Below, piece after piece: positions 10,301-22,300 of a stretch of 64,000 bases of DNA. A program made the translations under genes and the position numbers. The notes below the pieces were generated by a model. That model saw nothing but the letters and a program-made list of their open reading frames with translations. It made no database searches and was not told the origin of the DNA. Source of the DNA: Paragorgia papillata (Eukaryota > Cnidaria > Anthozoa > Scleralcyonacea > Coralliidae); the NCBI GenBank assembly GCA_035771165.1, contig JAWNZC010000367.1, positions 1,026,001 through 1,090,000 on the forward strand. Direction: 5' to 3'. Within the stretch, counting starts at the first letter, position 1. Each line of letters opens with the position of its first letter.

Positions 10301-13300
10301 TTCATATTTGGCATTTCACGAGGTTAAATTGTAATTTCTTGGAATTTGAATGGAGTGTTAAAACTGGTTATGTACTGAATAGTTTTGTTTTAAAATGTAT
10401 GTATTCTAACACTCAAAATTTTCATTTGCAAAAATTCATAGAACTTGATACAGTTGTGTTGGTTTGTCCATGCCCTAGTTTTTGTAAAGCTGCTGTTAAG
10501 AAATAATTTGATACAAAAGATAATATCCCATACGCGTGTTGGAAAATATGCATTCTAACAAAGCTACCTCGTAAGCTACCGTAAAACTATTAAGATACAA
10601 ATAAATAATAAATATATATATATATATATAAATGTACAAACAAGCATCCAGTCTACCCTTAGCTGTCGGCTCTTTTTCTCGACATTATACACGTGTTAAA
10701 ATGTTGCGACTATATACAGTGATGGTCAACGGTGAAGAGAAATCTACAGTTGACAAAATTGTCATTGAGACAATAACTATGGACCACTTTCATAATAGCC
10801 ACCTCTTTAAATATTCTTTTATGTGCATCTAAATGAGCCTTTCTGAACTCGTTATGAAGCAAGGATTCTTTGGAATTGCAGACACGCAAACGAGGCTAGA
10901 AAGGCTTATTAAGATGCACATAAAAGTATATTAAAGTCAGTCGCTATTATGAAAGTGGTCTATAGATATCAAAACAACGAGGGTCTATTTTCATCAATTG
11001 AACAAAACGAACGAACGTTTCTCATCTTCTTTTCAACCCCCACAATTGAACAAAGTTTTGCAAATTCAAAATAAGTCTGTGCCTGTGGCAAATGTAACAA
11101 CTGCAGTGTATACAGTAAGTGGTAATATTACTCCATGGGAAGAACGGGTGGCGTGTGCTGTTAGCGCGCTGTTAGACGGGGTTAGTACCTGGATGGGTGA
11201 CCACATGGGCTTGACCCCGTTGTCCGCTTGTGACTCACGTGAGTAGAGTTGTAGTTGATCTCTCCTGTACTTCGAGGGTTTTTCGCCGAGTTCTTCGCTT
11301 TTCCACCCTCCATAAAATAAACACCTACATCTTAGCTGTGATTCGTGGTCAGACATGTGTTGTGTGGCGGCTGCCCGGAGCGCCTTTTATATGCTTTAGA
11401 GACGGCCACGTTGATCTGCGTCCTTTGCAATTCAGCCACTGGCTGCAAGTAGGGATGATTAGCCCCCAGTCCTTTATCCTTTATCAAAACAACAAGCAAA
11501 GAGGATACGGTATAACTTACGTGACGTCATCATCAGTTTTGTTTTCATCACCAAAATCGTTCTTTTTTACATCTTCCTGAAAGGGGACAAGAATATATAC
11601 AATGAAGAGAAAATTAAAAAAAAAACGACGCAAAACATCCCAAAAAGTACTTGCAGTCAATTCTCTCAAAGCGGACACCCTTCTAAGGCGGACGCCTCTC
11701 TAAGGTAGACAGCTAATCTTGGCCGCTTATACATGCATTATTTGCTATAATAAAACTCTTTCTAAGGCGGACACCAAATTTGGTCCTGGGAATGTCTGAC
11801 TTTGAGAGAGTTCATTGTATACTTTTTACTTGCAAAATAGAACGTCTTGATTCTCGAACTGGATGGGTCAATATTTTTTTCTAAAGCTTTATATAGTTAA
11901 CACCGCTGCCAAACGTTTTGCTCCTGCGCGACGTCCTCAAAAAAAGAGCGGGAAATACTGAAAAATTTAGACTGGTCGGAGAGTCCCACACGAAAAGTTA
12001 AAATTACAAGCATAGCATGCACCAAAAAGTTAAGGTAGGTAATTTATGCATGGGTTCTTTGTCGATACTGTAACATATTCTGAAATGCCCCCTTCGTAAT
12101 TTTCATGCCCCTTTTTTAAAACACAAATGAATCGAGTCTTACATAGTCTTCACTGTCTGGTTGTTGTTACCACGGCTAGTTCCCAATCTCTTGCAATATT
12201 TACTCTAGCAAATTCACGCATGCGCAAACGTTTGACAGCGGTGTTTTTACAGTTACATGTAGGAGTGATAAAAGAAAATGGAACAATTTAATTGGTATTT
12301 ATAAAAGTATAATGCATAAACGTTCATAGTGTATAAAAGTTGAGTGCTGCGTATAGGTAATTTTTTAATATAGAAAGCGAAAATATGGTTACTGTTGATT
12401 TCATATTACTTTACCTCCGTGTGTTGCGAAGTTCGTTGGAAAATTCTGAAGTTCATTCAGAAATTGGAAACTACGTTGTCTGTGTTGACAAATTATCATC
12501 CAATGAAATTGCGAGCTTTGGATCAAAGCTCATTTTGATTGGATAATTCTCAATTTTGACAACGTAGTCCAGTCCCAATTTCCAAACGAACTTCGAAACT
12601 TCTCAACGAACTTCGCAACACACTGAGGTAGAGTAATATGAAATGAACAGTAAATGCTGAGATTTTTAGTAACGAAATTCTGAAATTTCGAACGGAGCCT
12701 TTTTAACTCAAATGAAGGGCTCCACTTAAAACGCTGATGTTGGATTACCAAAAATCTTGACAGTTCACCACTTTTTTGCTGTAAAATATTTATTTAACTC
12801 TATTGGACTTCGTATTTCTCTATATTTTAAAGATTATTGTGGAATATGTTAGATTGGGTATATAATTTTATTATAAAAAGGATAACAATAAGTTGAAACA
12901 TCACTTTTGCTGAGGTGAACCACATTGTGGTTCAGTGCTGTTCGAAATATCTGTAGAAAATATGTTTCAACTTGTCGTTATCTGTTTATAAAAATTATTG
13001 TATTCTAATTTTTTAGAACATTAAAGGGTACATCGCTAGACTTCAGTTCTGTGAAATACAACAGAAAAATTATACTGTCGTGGCAATACAAGCCTTCCTA
13101 AAATATCGTTGCAATATATTCTTCAAGTTGACCAATTCATTTGAAGAAAATTATTGCTAACTTCCTGTTCTGAATTTGATTGGTTTCTGGTTTTTAAACA
13201 ACCAATAAGAAACAGGATTATTTGCCAAACACCAATCAAATTCAAAACAGAATTCAAAACAGGAAGTTGTCAACGAATCTTATCAAATGAATTGTTCAAC

Positions 13301-16300
13301 TTGAGGAATATATTGCAACAATATTTTACGGAACGCTTCTATAGGCGAATTTCAGGGTATTGCGCGCGCATCATTTTGCAAAGGAATTGGCGGGCTCTTT
13401 GCGGGCTCCCCACAAAGTAAGCAATGGCAAACAGACTTGCTATATAGCGAGCCAACAACTGCAGAATAACAGTGTTAAACATCCAGAAACTGTATCTATA
13501 ATTTGTTTATTTTAAACAGTATGTTTACTTTGAGTGGAGCTTGCCAGTTGTTATTTTAAATGATGCGCGCGCAACACCCTGAAACTCGCCTATTGCACGA
13601 CAGTAAAGTTTTGCATGTTTTTGGTGTACACGCTGTCTTAGTTCTTAAACTCACAAAACTCTAAGCTCTAGACAGAACTCGAAGCCACAACCTTCAGAAT
13701 ACCAACTAGATCCTTTAACCATGAATTTAAAAACTTAACTTCGGAGTTTAAAAACTTAGGACAGATTGTACAGCAAAAAAACAAACGAAACATTACCAAC
13801 TTCAAGCTGAAAACAATAGGACCGGTATATATATATAGATATACAGTAAAGACATGTTGCATGTCATGGTTTACCTTTGCGTTTACTGTTAATGCAGACA
13901 TCATAATGCTGTAGCGGTAACTTTGGTGTCTAAATTTTGACAAATATATAATATTTATATGATGATTTCGAATGATTATTGTGGGACAGTGAACTCGGGT
14001 GGAGAATATATTAAGGTGTTACTCCAAGTGACGAACCATGCCGGACAAGTAGAGAAAACTCTACTTTCGAAGTCGTCATGTATGAAGATTGTTGTCTAGA
14101 TATTGAAGAAACTATTCCGTTTCGAAATATCAAATAGTCTAAGTACTATCATTCGACCTTCAGCTCCCAACTTGACCTGTAGCTCAGTTGGTAGAGCATC
14201 AGACCAGTAAACCGAAGGTCGCGGGTTCGAATCCCAGCCGGGCCAAGTAGAGTTTTCTCTACTTGTCCGGTATGGTTCGTCACTCGGAGTAACACCTTAA
14301 TATTATATAATATGATTACAATCAACGGTTAATTGGAACCAAACTAAAAACCTTTTAAGATCGTACAGACAAATTTTACGTTACTCTACTGCAACCAACA
14401 CATAGACCACTTTTACAACAGCCGACACTTTAAATGTTCTTTTATGTGCATCTAAATTGAGTGTTTTTGGCCTCGTTATGAAGCAAAGATTCTTTTGAAT
14501 TCCAGACACACAAACGAGGCCAGAAAGGCTTATTAAAATGCACATAAAGGAATATTCAAATTAGTCACTATTATGAAAGTGGTCTATAGACTGCCCAGTT
14601 TACACCCGAGGAAAATGTAAAAATCAAGGAGAGGGAAAATTGAGAAAACGGTCAGTTGTTTCTTAAGGGTGTTCAGACCACTGATCTCAAAAGAAGACTG
14701 GATAGTGCAACCTATTGTCCACTGGTTCATAAAATGAAGCCAGCTAAACAAAAAATCCGCCATTACCAAGGGACCAAACATGCTGAAAAATGTCTTTATG
14801 TCTTCTTAAAACGTCTTCTGTTTCCAAAAAGAATATTGAACTATATTTTCCTTCAAAGATTCAGTATCTCATTCAACAAAATGTTTATATCGGTGCCAGA
14901 ATACGCTAGAAAGACCATCACTTGGTCCCTTACTGACTTCCGACTTCATTTTTTAAACAATAGATACTTAATCCAGTATTGTTTCGAGATCAGTGATTCA
15001 AACATATTTATTTAGGTCCGTTGCTAGGGAAAATTTGATTTGACCACAGAGCTTGTGGAGCTTTACAAATTTGATCCCCATGCTAGATATTCTACACGTA
15101 GTATATATAAAAGAAGTTCTTCCTTTTGATGACGTCATACAGTTACGCCATCATGACGTCATTGAGATCAGAAAAACCTATAATTTCCGTCAAATAAGTT
15201 TTGCTAACTATAGAAGTTTCATTCAAACCAGAATTGTTATGTACAAAAAATGACGCGATTCATTTTACGGAGGGAGGAAAACCGGAGAACCTGACGAAAA
15301 ACCCTCAAAGCACAGGAGAGACTAACTAAACTCTACTCACATGAGTCCCAAAATCGAGAACAAGGTTATTACTGGGTTGCACGTTACGTCATGGCGGCCA
15401 TGTTGGTTGGTAGATGCAAAAGAATATTATATTAGATGCTATTGTACCTACCAACCAACCAACATGGCCGCTGTGTCTTTGTCCTCTAAATCTCAGGGGA
15501 TTGATTGCAACCCACCAATTCCCAGACGGTCAACCATCCAAGAACTAATTAACCCCATCCAACTGAGCTTAACTTTGGACTGCAGCACTAAGGGGGTGTT
15601 TATATGGAGCTGGCGAGCCAGCCCGCTTTGTCGGCCGGCTAGCTTGCTTGTTGTGCTAATTGCGTAATTTATCAGTTCTGGTAAGAAGTATCACGAAGTC
15701 TCCTTGTTTTGAATGTGAACTGTACATGAACAAGCAGAACTTGTGAATTGTTAATACGTCGAGAAAAGCTGATAAAAACAAATTTTGTCGCGTGTACGAA
15801 GCTTCTAGTACCAGCCCGGGTAGGCGAGCTAGCCCGGTCAATCGGGTTTACATGGGAAAAAATCAGCCCGGGTAACCGAAATCTCGGTCTCACAAAGCGA
15901 GATCTCGGCTAGTCGGGCTGGCTCGGCTCTCATAAACACAAGATGAAAATTAACAAGAAATAATAGCACAAGCACAATCTCGGCAAAGCGGGCTAGCCCG
16001 GGTACCTCGTCTCCATATCAACACCTCCTAGGAGGCAGCGCCCTAACAGCACACGCCACACGTGGTCCTCGTGCACGAGGCTTTAACGTTCTAGTTGTAA
16101 ATTTAAATGAGTCATATAGTAATAAACTTACAGGCATGCTTGTGGGCACTTCTTACTGCATCCTATTATACCCTCTTTGTACTTGCTGCTCACCCCAGCC
16201 AAACATTCAACTATAGAATTAAAAGGAACAAGAGGGCACTCAGACACTGCATATACCTCCGCCAGCGGGTTATTATTGGAGATGTTTACAGTCAAAATGG

Positions 16301-19300
16301 AAATACCTTTCCACTTCCGCTTCTGTAGTTGGTTGTGTATTACTGTATTTCTGTAGCCGCTGCTGAAGCGTGAGGAAAGTCTAGCGATAAAAGTCGCCAA
16401 TTCTTGATGTATATTATTCATCTGTTGGTATCGATTTGGGATAACATCCATTGTATTATGAATAATTGCCATTTAAGGTATTCATGTACAGTTTTCAACA
16501 AAAAAATTTCTCGTAGCGGCTTCAGAAATACAGTAATACGCAACGAACTACAGAAGAAGAAGTGTATATATATATAATTCTGTTTGAAAAGTTTTGAAGT
16601 TTTTTTAAAAAAATACTTGTACTTTAACTGAATATTTCGTATATATATAGTACTTACATTCTTCTTCTTCAGTACAAATTTCTGTTAGCTGCGAAAACTG
16701 GGTTCCCGAGCAGTTACACACTCTTTTTTGCTCCTTTGCTAGACATGACTTCATACACGCCTAAAAAGAGTTACAATATTACTCTTATTAATCACGCAAG
16801 ACCGTAACGTAAATGCGCATACACAAAAAGATATTCCTAAATACATTGACTACACGTGCATTTTTTGTTGATTTTCGTGCTGTGATTCCTGCATGAATTA
16901 ATATATCGGTGTCTGATCAGTAAATCCGCCTTCTTGAATATTAGAAATATAATGAATGTTTATAAGTGCAATGGTAAGGTGAACACGCGTGACATCAGAC
17001 TTGTATATAATATTTTGTGAATAGATAAGAATGATACAGCTTCTGAGCTTTTCATATAGTTTTGCTTAGTATATGTTTATTGTCGGAGTTTTGTTAGTTA
17101 CGATTTACACGAATTGCGATTGTTTTATGACAATGGATCGTTTTCACTCACGTGATCGGTGGCCCCATGGGGGTGGTGAAACAATACGAAATATTTGAAT
17201 AAGAAAGAGCTAATTCCCATACCGTACACCAATATGGCCGCCATTTCATTGTTTTGGTACACCAATATGGCCGCCGTGACGTCAGGTGAAAACGATCTAT
17301 TTAACAATTATACCATGAGCTCGAGTCGTATATGAGCTCATAGCCAACGAGGCGCTTCGCCGAGTTGGCTATGAGTTCATATACGACGAGAGCGAATGGT
17401 ATAATTGTTTTATTATATAGCCAAGCACTGTACAAGAGACAAAATTATAGCGAAATTTAATGTTTCAAACGACAAACTTCCGGCATAGGCAACTAATACT
17501 TCCGCCATGCGTAATGATGCATTCACATAGAGTTTCTCGCAGGCTGCAGAGCTGTTCGGTAAACAGCTTCGAAATGTTGTATAAATGTTGCTCGAGAGGC
17601 AATAAATGTGTTAAGCAGATCAACAAAAAAGATTAAAAGGTACCTTTATGAAGTCAAAAGGTGGGTCAGTTGTTTATATTAGCGTTGCTGTCGTGAAAAA
17701 GGTTTTGATTTCATGCAAAAATGAAACTGAAACACCTTCGGCAGCGAAACTAAATTACTTAGTTGGTTGTTTTTGAAAAAGAACATGCTTTTTACTACTC
17801 CAAATGCTTATCTAAATAAAAAAAGTCTCTTTACTGGTGATCTCCTACGAAATGTGTGTTGTAAGCTTGATTTTAACCGTGAGTTTCTTTGTTTGGCAAC
17901 AAATTAATATCAACCCGCTAATTTAGTCGGGTTTTTGAAGTAAAAAGACGTAATTTTTAGGTGAATTTTACCATTTGACATGCTAAATTGTGTATTTGTT
18001 AATGTATTTTTACACAATGTTGTTTTTTTATACATTGGTTTGAGGGTGTTGATGTTTTTCTGTATAAAAATCCGTCAATTTCAACTCTTTTCGGCAGTTT
18101 AAAAAAACATGCCGCCATCTTGTTTTTCCTCTACTAGTAGGATATGAGCTGATAGCCTAGTAGTAGGGAACCAATCAGATTACGCAAAAGCTCATATCCG
18201 ATAGCATGCTATATAATAAAAACATTTAGAAACGAGCTGGGACTCGTCATTGGTAGCGCGCCGGTCTGGGTACGAGAACGGGAACAGGGACGATTTGACC
18301 GCGTGTTTTCAAAATGGCTGCGTTGTTGGACGTTATAAAATGTTTCGAATCGACTGTTTTTAATACACCTCCTAGAAATCTAGAATGGCAGATAAGCTAT
18401 TTACATTTGGTTACAATGTACTTTCAAAATTCCAAGGTAAGTTAAAGCAATTTTTAACGATCGTAATGTGTTGACATTTTAAGAATTAGAGATACTTATT
18501 GCTGAATTCTTGCTATATAAATCCTGGTTTAATTTGTTCTCCAATTTTTTATTCGATACCTCAATCGTTTCATTATCAAAATTCTAAAATTTATACAGCT
18601 GCTCGTTTTAAATGTTATTCAGACTGTTGTGGAAAATTGCAGCTTGATACAACTATGTCTATTCCTAATTTCGGCATTAGCTTTTGAAGGTCCTGGGAAG
18701 CTATTTCTTTCGTGTAATTTGACGTTTTTTGGTTAGTTAAGTTTCAAAAGTGGTATTTAAGCTATAATGAGTCTTTTAATTAAAATTTGACTTTTTTAAT
18801 TAAAATTTTGCCATTTTAGGCCTTTACATTATTATTAAATAGTTTTTAGGCCACCATGTTGAATGTGTTGGCCCGGTTGACCAAAGCCCAAGGGCAAAGT
18901 GGGACCAACATGGTGCATCATGTTTATATTTAATCATAGTTAATAGAAAATATACGTAGTTTGGAAACCCAGCAAACGTCAAAGCAGTTAACAATCAAGC
19001 TACGATTCATGTTGAAAGGTACATGAAGGTGCCAAATCCTTTGTTTTAGGTTTATTAATATTTAAACAGTCGGTTTGATTTCATTGGGATTAATGTGATA
19101 AACTCTTGTTCTCACCTCCTGTCATATCAGGTTGGTGAACAGTACTGGACAGGTGTAAATATGAATGGTTTAAATGAAAGACAATTCTAATACAGTATAT
19201 TATACAATTATTTTGGTAATACTGTAATAGTCTATTTTATTTATAAATTGGTGAAACTAGCTTGTGTGACAGGGGGGAGTGGGAGTTGACCATTTAACTA

Positions 19301-22300
19301 AGTATTATGATTCCCAACTCAGAAATTTTTTAGATTCATAAAACAGCTTGAAAATGAGCTGATTTTGGCCAAAGCTCAAAAAAGTTTTTGTTCTGGCTGG
19401 AACTTGTAAGGAATGAAAATGATGTTGTACTTTTACTTTATAAACTCTACTTATCAAAGAATGTTGTCAATGTGTCATGCATTTAATGATTGACTTTACG
19501 ATTTTATGTAATCTATTTAAAATTTTCTGATATGAAAATGGGAGGTAAGTACTGGGGACGAGATACAGCTGGAAATCGAGCCTGGTTATACCCCAAGTTT
19601 TAGATCCATCTGTCCTTGATGACACAGATACTGATAGCATTAGCAGTTCCACCAGTGATGTTACAGATCTGTCAGATCAGGAACTTTTTGACTCTACTAG
19701 TACTGATTCTGACAATTAAAATACAGAGTCAGAACTTGATATTATAGTATTGATTTTATCTTTAAATCAAAATGCACATGTAATATATTAATTAATAGCC
19801 ATGTTATTGTTCTTTTTTATATTACTTAATATATATATTGTAATTCAATAAAATTGAATTGTTAATATTTCACTTTGGATTAACACTTTTTAGGCATTTG
19901 GGTTCTACGTTTATGGCCAAATATTTTGACTTTTAACCCAGGAGCTCAATTAAGCACCTGGCTAAATTTAGGAGCTCGATTGGTCAATCTCCTTTATTTT
20001 TTTCATCACAAGGCCTGAATTAGATGACGAGCTTTATATGCATATATAAACTTTAGTACATAGTAACATTATGTAGCGAATTACTTCATGTCAGCATCTG
20101 CGTAGTAATTGATAATAAATTACAGGGGGTGGAGGTGGACAAAAAAAAAGTGGCCATCATTGAAAGTATGATTAATGTGCATTAGTATAACTTTTATTAG
20201 AGTACAGAAAAATATGTAAAGTTATATTTTTAGAATGCATGCATCAAGATCTGCTCAAATATGATATCAAATTCTAATTTTATATATTGATTTAAAAAAT
20301 ATATTAATTTTTCATGATTTTCAATCTTGTAACAAATGAAGTGAATCTAATTAGTTCAACTTATTCCAATTGGTCTTCAAGATGATTAATGGAGTTTGTA
20401 TATTATGAAAGTGTTATACTGTAACAGCAAAATAGTTAGATATTTTGTTGCCATTTCACTTGATTTCACAACAGCTTCTCAGCGTGGCATGCTTTCAAAG
20501 TTAATGTATTTTTTAAACCAATAACAAAATTATAATTGGAATATCATATTTGAGCAGATATTGACCCATGCATTCTAAAATATATCACTTTACATATTTT
20601 TCTTTTCTCGAATAATAGTTATTCCACATTCCACTTTTTTTTGTCCACCCCCTGTAAATATTATACCTGTGATCGCTAACGTCCAGTTTGATACTAATCT
20701 GCACTATAGTAAATTTTCCTACATAATTTTCGATTTGCTTCAAGGCGGCCTGAACGTAATTTAAAAGTGGATAAAAGCTAAAAAGCTTTGCTTACTGACC
20801 TTTACTGAATACTTTGCTAATCCTCTCTGCTTGGTGTTTCTATAGATATTATTCCGATCAATTTCTTGACTGGGAGAGCAGCTCCCATTCTTAAAAGGAT
20901 CTACCCTTACGATGGTTTCCTAATAAAAAAAGTATATTCGCATAGTTAGGATTTCATATGAATTATTTGGGAACTTATGGATCAGTAGCGAACTACGAGT
21001 AGAATTACTATACGTGAATCGTCATTGTACGCTCATCTTGTTTTGCCATCTCGTACTGACGCACGGTTGTGACCTGCACTTAAGTGTCCGCTTAAGTCGG
21101 ACTGCTTGGATTCAATTAAGACCCCGTTCACACGAGTTCGGAGCGAGTTGAAAACGGCGTAAAACGTCACAAAATGCCGTTGCGTTCACGCGGCTCCGGA
21201 TCGAAATTGTGTGAAAACGGCGCTCTAACCGGAGCGATTTGAAAACGATTTCTAAACGGAACGAGATGAAAACGGAACCCTTGGCGGTGTCGTGTGAACA
21301 TAAGATCCGGCACTTTTTCACTCCGCTTATAAAATTAGCACAGTACCCAGTTGCTAAATTTTCAGCTCCTAACCAAACGTTTTTCAGCGATGGAAAACCT
21401 TATTTGTCTTCTCGACTTGGAAAGCTTCTGCTAAGAGCTTGTGCTGCTGTTTGAACATTACAACAATGACTAGCTAGTGTAAATAGGAGAAGATTAAGTC
21501 AATAAGGAGAGTTCCTAATAGTAGTCTAAGTGCACATTTATCGTGTCAAACGAGTTAATACGAGACAGCCAAACCGCCAGAATCGAAAACGAAAGGAAAA
21601 TTATCAACTGCCGATGACCTCGTATCCAACTCCCAAACCGCGAACTTAAACGCATGCCCTTTAGAAAGAACACCAAAGAATCTTGGTGTTCCGGTGTCAC
21701 GGTCTCAGCGATCCCCCAGTCTGAGTGATCCCCTAAGACCAACTGCGCAGTTATCCCCTGCTTTTCTTCATTCATATTGTCGTTGTTCTAACTCCAAAAA
21801 TACGTATAATCATGGAAACCATACTTTTATCACGTTCTTTTAAACATTTGGTCGCAAGGTAATCAATATCGTAAGTATAAATATAAAACGCCTGTGATTA
21901 TTACGAATGTCAATACCATGTAACTCATGTAAATAATAGTTCGCTAAGCTTTCGTCTCGCTAAACTCGATATACTTTATCAGAGCATAAAAGAACGTGAT
22001 AAAAGTATGGTTTCCATGATTATACGTATTTTTTGAGTTAGAACAACGACAATATGAATGAAGAAAAGCAGGGGATAACTGCGCAGTTGGTCTTAGGGGA
22101 TAACTCAGACAGGGGGATCACTGAGACCGTGACACCGGTTTGGATTCCCCCAGAGCCTTTTCCGCGCGCCAGCACTAGAGGGGCTCTGGGGACGAAAACG
22201 GGTAACACAAGTATTCTCACATAAACCTACGGTACCTCAGTAAGTCCGGTAAATTTACGTGACTGAAGCAATTTTCGCCGCCATATTTAAAATTTTTCCA

